From Rhizobium sp. TH135 (GTDB lineage Bacteria > Pseudomonadota > Alphaproteobacteria > Rhizobiales > Rhizobiaceae), in NCBI RefSeq assembly GCF_002855515.1, contig NZ_PKRP01000001.1, forward strand, positions 806,001 to 870,000: 64,000 nt of DNA. The letters run 5' to 3'. Positions 16,369 to 26,020 of this stretch are shown one piece after another (position 1 is the first letter of the stretch; each line of letters opens with the position of its first letter). The notes beneath the pieces were generated by a model. The model was not told the origin of the DNA and did no database searches. It saw nothing but the letters and a program-made list of their open reading frames with translations. Position numbers and translations under genes: made by a program.

Positions 16369-17877
16369 ATGCGCAAGGGCCTCCCCCTCCTTCTGGCACT
16401 CCTTCTCGCGTCGACAGCTCCCGGCCTTCGTGCCGAGAGCCTAGACCGGGCGGAACTGGCCAGGTTGACCCGGACCGTGGCCGAGATCGGAACGCGGCTC
16501 GAAGCTGTCGATACCCGCAAGGATGATGCCCGCGCACTCCTGACCGGTCGCCTGGCGATGATCGACAGGACCGAGGCCGCCCCGCGCCCTGCCCTCGACC
16601 GTCTGACGACTGTCGGCAAACTCCAGACTGTGCCGATCGATTTCATGCTGGCCCAGCTGCGCCTGCAGACCGCGCGGCAGTTCGATGCGGAGATCGAGAA
16701 AGCGCTCGTCAACCGCGCAGCCCCAGCCCTCTTCGTCCGCGGCGGTTCCATGACGCTCGATCAGGTCGCAGCCGAGGCGGACAAGCTCTATCCCGGCGCT
16801 TTGGAGCGGAGGGGCAAGACCATCCTCTCCCGCTGGCCGATCGTCATCTGGTCGGACTCGGCACTCGTCATCGAGCCTGGGCAATCGCTTGAACTCTCGA
16901 CAATCGATGGCGCCTTCCTGCTCAATTCCGGTCTGCTCACTGTGGATCAGGGCGAACTGAAAGCCTCCGAGGGTGAGAACCCCGGACTGAAGGGCTTTCG
17001 GCCCTTTGTCGCAACGGCAATGACCGGCGCATTCCAGGCGACGGGCGCGCGCTTTAGCCGTCTCGGCTATGCTGATGCCGGCTCGACCAGTGGGCTTTCG
17101 ATCCTCGGGGCGGCGCTGTTCCCCTCCAAAATCGGCTCGCATATCGTCGACAGCAGCTTCGACAACGTCTCCGGCGTCAATCTGGAAAACATCCATCGTG
17201 TGACTGTCGCCGGCAACCGCTTCTCGGGTGGCACGGGCCCGGCGGTCGCCATCAAGGGCGTCACCGGCGCCGATATCAGCGACAACGTCATCACGGGCAC
17301 GACCGAAACCCAGGCGATCGATATCCAGAACACGAGTTCGTCCATCCGGGTCGCCGGCAATATCCTGCTCGGCAACCGCGGCAGCGGCATCTTCATTGCC
17401 AACGACGCCCGCGATGTGACGGTCACGGGCAATCTGATGTCCGGCAACGGCCGCGGCGGAGTCTCCGTCGTGCGTAGCAGCTGCGTGGCGATTTCGGAGA
17501 ACCTCGTGCTGTCCAACAGCCAGGTCGGGATCAAGCTGCGCACGAGCAACGGGCTCTTCCTCTCGCACAATGATCTCATCGCAAATGCCGGTGCAGGCAT
17601 CTCGATCATCGACCAGGAGGCGGAGGCCCACGTCACCATCGACGGCAATGCTTTCTCGGCCAACAAGTCCGGGATCCATGGCGGAGCGGCGAGCGAAGTG
17701 TCGCTTCTCGCCAACGACTTTGCCGGCCAGTCGCCGATCCTACTCGACGGCGAATTCGCCCCTTACGTGCCGCAGTTGCTGCAGACCTCCGCCTCGCAGG
17801 GAGCATCGGCGGCTGCACTCACCATTCACGCCAACACGTCGTCTGCCGCTCCGGTGGACTGCAAGACCGGGAGCTGA
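16369..17877 (+). CDS. algG: AlgG-like periplasmic right-handed beta-helix protein lacking the DPHD motif
   Basis: About 502 residues with a signal peptide (MRKGLPLLLALLLASTAPGLRA) and a repeated beta-helix pattern over about residues 230-460 (NRFSGG, NILLGNRGSG, NLMSGNGRGG, NLVLSNSQVG, NDLIANAGAG). Position, length and fold fit AlgG, the mannuronan C5-epimerase that also guards nascent polymer in the periplasm. The epimerase DPHD motif is not seen; the equivalent strand reads approximately AIDIQNTSSS. Epimerase activity is therefore doubtful, while a structural role in the secretion complex is plausible. An ATG at 16363 is also in frame; 16369 has better spacing to GAGGA. Confidence 0.78.
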   Translation: MRKGLPLLLALLLASTAPGLRAESLDRAELARLTRTVAEIGTRLEAVDTRKDDARALLTGRLAMIDRTEAAPRPALDRLTTVGKLQTVPIDFMLAQLRLQTARQFDAEIEKALVNRAAPALFVRGGSMTLDQVAAEADKLYPGALERRGKTILSRWPIVIWSDSALVIEPGQSLELSTIDGAFLLNSGLLTVDQGELKASEGENPGLKGFRPFVATAMTGAFQATGARFSRLGYADAGSTSGLSILGAALFPSKIGSHIVDSSFDNVSGVNLENIHRVTVAGNRFSGGTGPAVAIKGVTGADISDNVITGTTETQAIDIQNTSSSIRVAGNILLGNRGSGIFIANDARDVTVTGNLMSGNGRGGVSVVRSSCVAISENLVLSNSQVGIKLRTSNGLFLSHNDLIANAGAGISIIDQEAEAHVTIDGNAFSANKSGIHGGAASEVSLLANDFAGQSPILLDGEFAPYVPQLLQTSASQGASAAALTIHANTSSAAPVDCKTGS

Positions 17878-17879
17878 CC

Positions 17880-19328
17880 ATGGTCTTTTCGTCAGAGACT
17901 TTCCTGTTTCTCTTCCTGCCCCTTTTCCTGGTCGCCTACTACCTGACGCCAGACCGGCTGAAGTCGTGGACCATCCTGATCGGCTCTTACATCTTCTATT
18001 GCTGGTGGCGGCCGGACTTCCTTATTCTGTTCGTCGGAGTGACCGCCTGGGCCTATGGCTGCGGCCTGCTCATCGAGCGGTGGGAAGGACAGGCTCGCGC
18101 CAAGATCCCGCTCGTACTCGGCGTCGTCGGCTGCCTGTCCGTGCTCGGCGTGTTCAAGTATCTGAACTTCTTCATCGACAGCTTTGCGGCTTTGCTCGGC
18201 ACGACACCCGATGAGCTGGGCGTACACTGGCGCCTGATCCTGCCGATCGGCATCTCCTTCTACGTCTTCCAGGCCGTCGGTTATGTCATCGACGTCTACC
18301 GCAAGGATACGCCTGCCACCCGCAACTTCGTCGACTTCGCCGCCTTCATCGCGCTTTTCCCGCAGCTGATCGCCGGCCCTATCCTGCGCTTCAAGGATCT
18401 GGCCGACCAGTTCCATGAGCGCACCCACAGCCTCGCACTGTTTTCGACCGGGCTCGGCATCTTCACGATCGGCCTTGCGAAGAAAGTGCTGCTGGCGGAC
18501 TCGATCGCCCCGGTCGCGGATGCCGCCTTCGCATCAGGCAACATCACCTTCGTCGAAGGCTGGCTCGGCGCCGCCGCATACACCCTGCAGCTCTATTTCG
18601 ACTTCTCCGGCTATTCCGACATGGCCATCGGGCTTGGCCTGATGATGGGCTTCAAGTTCATCCGCAACTTCGACACGCCCTATGTCAGCGCCTCGATCAC
18701 CGAATTCTGGCAGCGTTGGCACATCAGCCTGTCGACCTGGCTGCGCGACTATCTCTACATCCCGCTCGGCGGCAACCGCAAAGGCCCGCTGCGCACCTAT
18801 CTCAACCTCTTCCTGGTCATGCTGCTCGGCGGCCTCTGGCACGGTGCCGCCTGGACCTTCGTCCTCTGGGGCGCGTGGCACGGGGCTTGGTTGGCGGTCG
18901 AGCGCTACACGGGTTATGCCCGCGCCGGTCTCAGCAAGGCAGTCACGGTTCCCGCAACGCTGCTGCTCGTCGTCATCGGCTGGGTCATGTTCCGCGCCAC
19001 GAGCGTTGGTGAAGCCTTCTCGGTCTATGCCGGCATGCTTGGCCTGAACGGCATGGCGCCGAGCCTGGAATTCCTGGCAAGCGTCAACCAGGAGCACCTC
19101 GTCTTCATCCTGCTCGCCATCGTCGCTGTTGTCCTCGAGCCGCGCTTCAAACACATGACCGATCCGGATCGTGTGCCGCTCGCCGGCGCACCGCGGGTGG
19201 CGCCAGACGGCACGCTCATCGCGTCACCGTCGATCGCTTACCCGCTCGCCATGACAGCCCTGCTCGCCGTGACGATTGCCCGGCTCGCCGAGCAGTCCGC
19301 CTCACCCTTCCTCTACTTCCAGTTCTGA
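17880..19328 (+). CDS. algI: MBOAT family O-acyltransferase, AlgI-like
   Basis: Polytopic inner-membrane acyltransferase, 482 residues, that passes acetyl groups across the membrane for polymer O-acetylation. It begins MVFSSETFLFLFLPL, typical of AlgI/PatA. It carries both conserved histidine regions: WQRWHISLSTWLRDYLYIPLGG (His about 281, quoted only to mark the site) and GGLWHGAAWTF (His about 320). The start is 2 bp after the algG stop. It works with AlgJ and AlgX encoded just downstream. Confidence 0.93.
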   Translation: MVFSSETFLFLFLPLFLVAYYLTPDRLKSWTILIGSYIFYCWWRPDFLILFVGVTAWAYGCGLLIERWEGQARAKIPLVLGVVGCLSVLGVFKYLNFFIDSFAALLGTTPDELGVHWRLILPIGISFYVFQAVGYVIDVYRKDTPATRNFVDFAAFIALFPQLIAGPILRFKDLADQFHERTHSLALFSTGLGIFTIGLAKKVLLADSIAPVADAAFASGNITFVEGWLGAAAYTLQLYFDFSGYSDMAIGLGLMMGFKFIRNFDTPYVSASITEFWQRWHISLSTWLRDYLYIPLGGNRKGPLRTYLNLFLVMLLGGLWHGAAWTFVLWGAWHGAWLAVERYTGYARAGLSKAVTVPATLLLVVIGWVMFRATSVGEAFSVYAGMLGLNGMAPSLEFLASVNQEHLVFILLAIVAVVLEPRFKHMTDPDRVPLAGAPRVAPDGTLIASPSIAYPLAMTALLAVTIARLAEQSASPFLYFQF

Positions 19329-19341
19329 CAGGAGCAATCCC

Positions 19342-20469
19342 ATGCCCAGTCTGCGCCAGTACACATCCCTGCTGCTGTTACCGACCACCTTCTTCGGTTA
19401 TGCGCTTTATGCGAATTCTGCCCTGCTGATGAATGCGGCCTCCCCTGAAGCGCAAGCCTCCGAGGCGAAGGATCTGTCGCTCTCCTATGTCATCGATGGG
19501 GAAGCAACCCGCGACCTCGACACGCTCTACAAGAACGAGCTTCCGCACCGCGCCGCATCCGTCGGCCTCTTTGGAAACGCCCGCTATGCGCTCCTCGGCG
19601 CTGGCCGAAAGGGTGTGATCGTCGGTGAAGATGGTTGGTTCTTCTCGGCTGAAGAGTTCAAAAACGTCTCGAGGGCGGATATCGATGCCGCCGTCGATCG
19701 GATTGCCGACGTCCAGCGTGATCTCGACGCCCGGGGCATAAGGCTGGTGCTGGCTCCGCTTCCGGCAAAGTCGGACATCTATTCGGAAGAGGTCCCCTCA
19801 CTAGTTCGCGGCCCTGCCATGGCCGAAACCTACAACGCCTTCGCCGCAGCTCTGAAGGACAAAGGCATCGTCACGGCGGATACGCGTCAGGCACTCCTTG
19901 CCGCGAAGCCCTTCGGCGAAGTCTTCCTCAAGTCCGACACACACTGGTCTCCATCAGGGGCAAAGGCGACGGCGGAAGCCGTCCAGACCAGTCTCCAGGT
20001 GGCCGGCATCGCGCTGCCGTCCGAGAGCGTGACAGCACAATGGCAGACGCCGGTTTCACTCTGGGGGGACCTGACCAAGTTTGTCACCTCCCCCGATTAT
20101 GCCCCAACCGTCGGACTGACACAGGAAAGCGTGCCGATCTATCGCACGACCGTAAACGCCGCCGCTGAAGGCGCCGATATCTTCGGCGACGATACGGCAG
20201 TCCCGGTCATGCTGGTGGGCACCAGCTACAGCGCCAACGAGAACTGGTCCTTCGCCGACTTCCTGCGCCAGTCGCTCCGAGCCGATGTCGTGAACGTGGC
20301 GAAAGAGGGCCTCGGGCCGGGCGTACCGATGATGGACCTGCTCGCAGGCGTCGCCCTCGACGAGACCACGCCAACCGTCGTCGTCTGGGAATTCCCCATC
20401 CGCTATCTCGGCACCAAGACGCTGTGGCAGCGCGACGGTGATGCCAAGGCAGGAGGCGGCAATGTCTGA
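19342..20469 (+). CDS. algJ: Alginate O-acetylase AlgJ-like SGNH protein
   Basis: 375-residue periplasmic SGNH-type acetyltransferase held by an uncleaved N-terminal signal anchor (about residues 7-30). It has GEDGWFF, LAPLPAKSDIY, the catalytic pair Asp199/His201 in SDTHWSPSGA, and the serine region LVGTSYSANENW. These are the AlgJ/AlgX landmarks, all intact. ACAGGAG precedes the ATG. It shuttles acetyl from AlgI to polymer or to AlgX. Stop and next start overlap by eight bases. Confidence 0.9.
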   Translation: MPSLRQYTSLLLLPTTFFGYALYANSALLMNAASPEAQASEAKDLSLSYVIDGEATRDLDTLYKNELPHRAASVGLFGNARYALLGAGRKGVIVGEDGWFFSAEEFKNVSRADIDAAVDRIADVQRDLDARGIRLVLAPLPAKSDIYSEEVPSLVRGPAMAETYNAFAAALKDKGIVTADTRQALLAAKPFGEVFLKSDTHWSPSGAKATAEAVQTSLQVAGIALPSESVTAQWQTPVSLWGDLTKFVTSPDYAPTVGLTQESVPIYRTTVNAAAEGADIFGDDTAVPVMLVGTSYSANENWSFADFLRQSLRADVVNVAKEGLGPGVPMMDLLAGVALDETTPTVVVWEFPIRYLGTKTLWQRDGDAKAGGGNV

Positions 20470-21244
20470 TCGCCTCGTCCGCCTGTGCTGCGCCACCATG
20501 CTGACATTGCCGCTGCTGGGCCTCACACCCGCTCATGCGGCGGTGAAGCCCTTCTTTCCGCGCAATCCGCCGGAAACCGTCGAGCCGGCCAAACCGGCAA
20601 AGCGTAAGACCATGGGACCCGCTTCGCATCTGCCGATCGCTTTGCAGGAAGCGCGCAAGCGCCTGCTCGCCGGCAAGCGCGTCTCCTATGGCGAGCTTCA
20701 GGCGCTCGCCGATGCCAAGGACGGGATCGGCGCCTTCAAGCTTGCCGAGCGCATTCAGAAACAGGGTGATCCGAAGCTCGCGACCGATGCACTCCACTAT
20801 TTCGCGATCGCTGCCTATGAGGACCGCGGCTACGCCGTCGGCCGCATGATGGAGATCCTCGGCAATGACAGCCTTGAGCTCTCGCCATCGCATCTGAAGA
20901 GCGCCGAAGCGGCCCTCCGGCTGCAGGCCCGCAAGGGGAACGACAAAGCGGTCGAGGGTCTGATCCGGCTCTACAGCGAGGGCCGGCGCTTCGGTGACAA
21001 GCGGGACGAGCTGGAAGCCCTGCTCGCCTCCGGTATCGGCAAGAAGAACGGCGACACAGCCTTCAAGCTCGCCGTGCTTCTGCTGTCCGATCAAGACCGC
21101 ACGCCCGAGCAGACTGAACAGGCAACCCGGTTCCTCGCCATCGCCGAGGAGAGCGGCAGCATCGGCATGAAGGCAGCCGCGACCAATATCCTGGCGCAGC
21201 TCCAGACCAAGTCCAGTGAAACAACCGCGGAGGTTCAGCAATGA
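20462..21244 (+). CDS. Periplasmic Sel1/TPR-like alpha-solenoid protein, possible AlgK fragment homologue
   Basis: 260 residues with a signal peptide (MSDRLVRLCCATMLTLPLLGLTPAHA). Helical pairs of Sel1 character follow: GIGAFKLAERIQKQG, ATDALHYFAIAAYEDRGYAVG, ARKGNDKAVEGLIRLYSEG. It could be a short AlgK-like scaffold in the envelope complex, or a partner of AlgX and AlgJ, between whose genes it lies. AGGAGG is five bases before the ATG. No lipobox cysteine sits at a cleavage site. The exact role is unknown. Confidence 0.7.
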   Translation: MSDRLVRLCCATMLTLPLLGLTPAHAAVKPFFPRNPPETVEPAKPAKRKTMGPASHLPIALQEARKRLLAGKRVSYGELQALADAKDGIGAFKLAERIQKQGDPKLATDALHYFAIAAYEDRGYAVGRMMEILGNDSLELSPSHLKSAEAALRLQARKGNDKAVEGLIRLYSEGRRFGDKRDELEALLASGIGKKNGDTAFKLAVLLLSDQDRTPEQTEQATRFLAIAEESGSIGMKAAATNILAQLQTKSSETTAEVQQ

Positions 21245-22611
21245 CCCGAGTTCGCCATACACGCATTCTCGCCGGCACGGCACTTGCCGCCATTCTGATG
21301 GCGGCCGGCAACCAGGCCCGGGCCGAAACCGCAGGCGGCGAGGCGCCCTCCTCCTATGGCTGCAGCAGCCTCGAGGAGATCGCCGAACTGCAGATGATCG
21401 AAGGCAAGGACGGAATGTTCTTCCGTATCCTCGCCGACCTTCGTCTGCAGCATGCATTCACGGACCAGACCGTCGACCATCTGGCGACCATGGCCAAGGC
21501 GCTAGAGAAGAACGGTACGACGCTGATCTACGTGCCGCTTCCCACCAAGTCGCAAGTTCTGCCGGAACTCGTGCCTGCCCGCGCCTCGCTCTACGGCTTC
21601 GATGCCGGCATCGCGACCGAGATTTACGACGATGTGGTCCGCCGCCTCAACCAGAGGGGCGTGACAGCCGTCGATATCGCGACGCCGATGCGCGAAAACA
21701 ATCGCAACTCCTTCGGCGAACACTCCTTTTTCCAGGCCGACTTCCACTGGACGGCGCACGGTGCGGACGTTGCCGCAAAAGCAATCGCCGACCGCGTGAA
21801 GACGCTACCCGCTTACCAGGATGTCGAACCCGTCCGCTTCGACATGAAGGAAGTCCCGCCGCCGCAGGAATTCTCCAGCATGCGCGAGCTTCTGCAGAAG
21901 CACTGCGTCAACCATGTCCCGAAGGTCACCGCCCACACCTATGAGGCAGTGCGCAGCGAAGACGAGACAGCCGAGTCCGGATCCATGGACATTTTCGGCA
22001 GCGGAGACCAGGCGACGATCGCCCTCATCGGAACCAGTTACTCCGACAAGCCGATCAGCAATTTCGCCGGCTATATCGAGCATTGGACAGGCGTGCCCCT
22101 CGACAACTACTCGATCTCCGGCGGCAACCAGTTCGGCTCGATCCTCTCCTACATCACGTCGCGCGAATTCCAGGAGCAACGCCCGCGCTTCCTGATCTGG
22201 GAAAACCCGATCTACAACAATCTCGGTCAATACGGAGACGCCCCCTGGGCCGAGATCGTGGCGGCATCGCTTGGCGAATGCAGCCCGGCTATGGCTGCGA
22301 CCGCGAGCGGCGAAAATGCGGTTGAAGCCGATCTCTCGACGATCAAGCTCACCCGCGATGATGTCATCCTCGCCGACATCGGCAGCGACACCAGCCGCAA
22401 GGCCATCTTCACCCTGACGGGCGCCGACGGAACCGTTCGCACCCGCTCCATCGAGCGCGGCGACCGCCTGCGCTCGACCGGCCGCTACTTCTTCTCGCTC
22501 GGCGGCTTCCCCGATGGCTCGATCGATAAGGTGGCCGTCAGCTTTGACGCGCCTGTCGACGACACCACCACCCTTTCCATCTGCAAATCCAAAACTGGAG
22601 AACAGTCATGA
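21241..22611 (+). CDS. algX: Alginate O-acetyltransferase AlgX-like
   Basis: 456 residues (Pseudomonas AlgX 474): signal peptide (first ~29 residues), SGNH domain, then a C-terminal carbohydrate-binding-like beta domain (about 345-456). Catalytic residues appear intact: Asp167 and His169 in QADFHWTAHGA and the Ser in LIGTSYSDKP (about 266). In Pseudomonas AlgX is the terminal acetyltransferase and a secretion-complex member. It overlaps both neighbours by four bases, so it is translationally coupled. Confidence 0.92.
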   Translation: MTRVRHTRILAGTALAAILMAAGNQARAETAGGEAPSSYGCSSLEEIAELQMIEGKDGMFFRILADLRLQHAFTDQTVDHLATMAKALEKNGTTLIYVPLPTKSQVLPELVPARASLYGFDAGIATEIYDDVVRRLNQRGVTAVDIATPMRENNRNSFGEHSFFQADFHWTAHGADVAAKAIADRVKTLPAYQDVEPVRFDMKEVPPPQEFSSMRELLQKHCVNHVPKVTAHTYEAVRSEDETAESGSMDIFGSGDQATIALIGTSYSDKPISNFAGYIEHWTGVPLDNYSISGGNQFGSILSYITSREFQEQRPRFLIWENPIYNNLGQYGDAPWAEIVAASLGECSPAMAATASGENAVEADLSTIKLTRDDVILADIGSDTSRKAIFTLTGADGTVRTRSIERGDRLRSTGRYFFSLGGFPDGSIDKVAVSFDAPVDDTTTLSICKSKTGEQS

Positions 22612-23243
22612 TGACCATCAACCCGATCCGTATCGCCACCATCTCGCTTGCGGCTGCTCTTGCCCTGTCTACAAATGTCCGGGCCGATGACGGTGGCCTC
22701 TATGAAAAGCCACTGGATCCGAACTCGGCCTTTGTCCGCGTCATCGCTCCGGGGGCGACCAGCGCCTCCGTTCAGAACAGTGCCTTCAACAAGCTGAACG
22801 ACGGCGTCTCGCCTTACGTGGCGGTAGCACCGGGTGACATTCCGGTCTCCTCCTCGTTGGGTCAGAGCAGCGTCAAGGCAAGCGCCGGCAAGTTCTACTC
22901 GGTGGTCGTCACCAAGGACGGTGCAACGACGGTCGAAGACGACATGACCAAGAACCCGTCCAAGGCGACGCTGTCGCTCTACAATCTGACCGGAAAGGCC
23001 GCGATCGACCTCTTCGTGCCGCAGGCTGGCGCAGAAGCCGTCTCGGACGTCGACAGCGGCGGCTCCAAGTCGGTCGCGCTGCGGGCGCCGCTCGCCGTCG
23101 ATCTCGTCGTCCGCGAAGGCGACAAGGATCTCGCCAAGCTCGACAAGGTCGAATTCAAGCGCCTTGCCGGTGTGACCATCGTGGTGACCGGAGAAGGCGA
23201 CCAGGTCGACGCCGTCGCCGTTCCCAGCACCATTGCCCGCTAA
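22608..23243 (+). CDS. algF: Alginate O-acetylation protein AlgF-like
   Basis: 211-residue periplasmic adaptor with a signal peptide ending near NVRA-DDG. The motif GGLYEKPLDPNSAFVRVI matches AlgF (LY...P..SAFVRV), and two beta-rich domains follow. AlgF binds AlgJ and AlgX in Pseudomonas and is needed for acetylation. The ATG overlaps the algX stop (ATGA), with GGAG eight bases upstream; a second ATG follows at once. Confidence 0.88.
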   Translation: MMTINPIRIATISLAAALALSTNVRADDGGLYEKPLDPNSAFVRVIAPGATSASVQNSAFNKLNDGVSPYVAVAPGDIPVSSSLGQSSVKASAGKFYSVVVTKDGATTVEDDMTKNPSKATLSLYNLTGKAAIDLFVPQAGAEAVSDVDSGGSKSVALRAPLAVDLVVREGDKDLAKLDKVEFKRLAGVTIVVTGEGDQVDAVAVPSTIAR

Positions 23244-23269
23244 ATCACAGAGAGTTCCGGAGGTTTATC

Positions 23270-26017
23270 ATGACGATTGCAAGAATGGCGAAGTCGCTGC
23301 TGATGGCAGGCGTGATGACGATGGCCGCCGGAACACCCGGGCGAACAGCCGCGATAGACGTCCGGTTCGCGCCACCGGACGTCGAACTGCCGAAGACGGC
23401 AGTCTGCACCCCGCGGGTCCGCGACGAGGACATGATCGCCGAATGGACCGCGTGGAATAAAAAGGCCCTGCCCAAGCGTGCAACATTTGCCATCACCCGT
23501 GACATGAACCGCATGCGGGATCTCGATGCCCGTCGCTTCGAGCCGATCATCACCCGCATCCAGGAACTGATGCCGACGGTGAAGAAGGGCTACGACCAGA
23601 CGGATGCCCTGTTCGACACGGTCAAGTTGATGCTGGCCAAGGGCGAGGCGGATAAGGTTCGCGCGGACGGCCTTGTTCAGAAACTGCTCGACATCGGCGG
23701 ACATCCTGCAGGCTCGCTGAACACGCTCGCCGACTACCTGATCGCCGGTGAAGGCATCGACCAGGACAGAGAGGCGGGCCTGAAGCTCAAGGTCCAGGCT
23801 GCCTATGGCGGCAATGCCGATGCCATTCTCGATCTCGCGCGGCTTACCGAAGACGGCGAGAGTGTCGACGGTTGGGCAATCGAACCGGAGCTTGCGGTCA
23901 ACATGGCCTTCGGCTCCCTGGTCGGCGTGCTCGACGAAGGCATCTGCGACCGCATCAGCCGTGTCGCGCGCGAATATGATGATGGCGAAGTCGTCGTGAA
24001 GGATCCGGATCTGAGCCAGGCCTGGTACCGCTTTGCCGCCGATCTGGGCGACACGGCTGCCGCCTGGGAAGTCGCCGAGCTCAATCTGCTCAGTGAAAAA
24101 GTGGTCAAGGACAACGATGTCCTCCTGAAATACCTGAAGAAGGCCGCCGACGGCGGCAACATGGCCGCCATCCTCGAAATGGGACGTCTCTATGCCGAAG
24201 GTGCGCTGGTGCCGCAGGACAAGGAAAAGGCCTTTGCCTACTTCAAGCAGGCAGAAGCAGCGGGCAACCAGGCGGGCGTTATCAAGCAGGCGCAGCTCCT
24301 TGAGCAAACCAAGGACACATCGCCGGCCGATGCGGCAGCCTATGAAGACCTGCTTCGCCGCCTGATCGCCCGCAACGATCCGCCGCCATGGGCACTCACC
24401 CGTCTCGCCCGCGTCATCCAGGCCCGCGACGGTCTCTGGAAATCAGCGGCCGAAGTGAAACCGCTGCTCGAAGAAGCCGTGCGACGTGGCGATATCGAGG
24501 GCGGTATCGATCTCGCCGAACTCCTGATGCGCGAAGACCTCTCGCCCAAGACCATCGCCCGCTCCACCGACCTTCTCTCGGGCGCCATCCACATCAACGG
24601 CGAGATCAACGCGATCGCCAAGCTCCAGCGCGTCTACCTCTGCGTCGATCCCACGGGACCTGACCTTTCAGCGGCAGACTACTGGTCGAACGTCGAAGCC
24701 GGCGCCGGCAACAAGACACTCGATCTCGCGCCCGAACAGATCGACCAATTGCCCGCGCTTAAGGATCCGATGGTGATCGCCGCGATCCAGACCCAGGCAC
24801 TCTATGGTCGCGCCAGCGCACTGGCGCTGTATCAGCGCTATCTGAAGGGCGCAGGCTATTCCGACCAGGTTCTGCGCTTCTGGGCCGAGCGTGCCGAAAT
24901 TCGGCGCGGCGCGACGGTTGAAGCCGCTCTGCTGGAGTTCAAGCAGAACCTCGAAAAGGGTCGCATCAACGACGCCAAGCGCAGCATCCAGATGACCGGC
25001 GAAGGTATGACTGTCGATGCCGGCCTGAGCTTTGCCCGCTTCCTCGTCAACAACTACGCGACTGATCCGGAGAGCGTGGCACTGGCCAAGGAAATCCTGC
25101 ACCCGCTCGCCGCAAGTGGCGCCGGGCGCGCGGTGCGCCTCCTCCAGGAGCTCGAAGGCCCGGACATGGATCCCTTGTCCTCGCCCCTCATTCGTTTCGG
25201 CGAGGTGATGCGCGATCGCGGCGACATGTCGGCCCAATTGCTGTTGGCCGAAAACGCAGCCTCCGAGGAAGACAAGCTTCGCCTCTACCATCAGGCCATC
25301 AGCACCCAGCGTTGCGACTACGATGACACAATGGCGCTTGCGGAATTCGCCATCAGACATCAGCGGGAGGATGCCAAGCGCTGGCTGTCGATCGCCGAGC
25401 ACATTGCCGGCGATGATGCCTGGAGGAAGGTGAAGATCGCCGATGTCTACATGGCCTTCAATCGCTCGGACATGCAGCAGCGCGCGCTCGGGCTTTATCA
25501 GGAGGCGCGGCTCGGCGGCGAACCTGCCGCTTACTATCGCCTCGTCAAGCACTACGCCAACGATGCCGGCGAGAGCTACGATCCGAAGCAGGCGAGCGAC
25601 ATCTTCGTCGATCTCGTTGAGAGCTCCGATCTGCAGTCTGTGCCTGAAAAACTCCTCATGCTGGCCAACATGAAGCCGGAAATCCGGCGTCAGGTGTCAC
25701 AGCGCGTCGATGTGCGCGGCCTTTACCAGAAGTCCGCGGAGGCCGGGCAGCCCGTCGCCATGCGGGAAGTGGCCAAGCTGATGCGCGACGACGCCAAGGA
25801 CAGCAAATCGATCCTCGCCTCCTTCACCTGGCTGAAGAAGGCGGCGGAAGCCGGCGACGGCGAGGCCATGTTCCTCCTGTCGCAATCCTACGCCTACGGA
25901 CTGGGCACCCGCCCGGCACTCGACGCCGCACAAACCTGGATGGTGAAAGCCGCAGAAGCCGGATACCCAGAAGCCGCCCAGGTCCTGAAGCTCAACAACG
26001 CAGGAACGGAGGGCTAA
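23270..26017 (+). CDS. algK: Giant Sel1-repeat periplasmic protein, AlgK-like, about twice usual size
   Basis: 915 residues with an N-terminal signal peptide (about 27 residues) and then Sel1/TPR-like helical repeats almost throughout. Clear units include AMFLLSQSYAYGLG near the C-terminus and AAILEMGRLYAEGALVPQDKEKAFAYFKQAEAAG (first part) near residue 300. Pseudomonas AlgK is a ~475-residue outer-membrane lipoprotein that scaffolds AlgE. This protein has no Cys at a signal-peptide cleavage site, so it is not an evident lipoprotein. The position fits AlgK; the size suggests a duplicated or fused scaffold. GGAGG is seven bases before the ATG. Confidence 0.75.
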   Translation: MTIARMAKSLLMAGVMTMAAGTPGRTAAIDVRFAPPDVELPKTAVCTPRVRDEDMIAEWTAWNKKALPKRATFAITRDMNRMRDLDARRFEPIITRIQELMPTVKKGYDQTDALFDTVKLMLAKGEADKVRADGLVQKLLDIGGHPAGSLNTLADYLIAGEGIDQDREAGLKLKVQAAYGGNADAILDLARLTEDGESVDGWAIEPELAVNMAFGSLVGVLDEGICDRISRVAREYDDGEVVVKDPDLSQAWYRFAADLGDTAAAWEVAELNLLSEKVVKDNDVLLKYLKKAADGGNMAAILEMGRLYAEGALVPQDKEKAFAYFKQAEAAGNQAGVIKQAQLLEQTKDTSPADAAAYEDLLRRLIARNDPPPWALTRLARVIQARDGLWKSAAEVKPLLEEAVRRGDIEGGIDLAELLMREDLSPKTIARSTDLLSGAIHINGEINAIAKLQRVYLCVDPTGPDLSAADYWSNVEAGAGNKTLDLAPEQIDQLPALKDPMVIAAIQTQALYGRASALALYQRYLKGAGYSDQVLRFWAERAEIRRGATVEAALLEFKQNLEKGRINDAKRSIQMTGEGMTVDAGLSFARFLVNNYATDPESVALAKEILHPLAASGAGRAVRLLQELEGPDMDPLSSPLIRFGEVMRDRGDMSAQLLLAENAASEEDKLRLYHQAISTQRCDYDDTMALAEFAIRHQREDAKRWLSIAEHIAGDDAWRKVKIADVYMAFNRSDMQQRALGLYQEARLGGEPAAYYRLVKHYANDAGESYDPKQASDIFVDLVESSDLQSVPEKLLMLANMKPEIRRQVSQRVDVRGLYQKSAEAGQPVAMREVAKLMRDDAKDSKSILASFTWLKKAAEAGDGEAMFLLSQSYAYGLGTRPALDAAQTWMVKAAEAGYPEAAQVLKLNNAGTEG

Positions 26018-26020
26018 TCA

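Noticed and set aside
20207..21457. 416-residue reverse frame over algJ and the Sel1-like gene
   Set aside because: Composition typical of a shadow frame; it crosses two supported genes.
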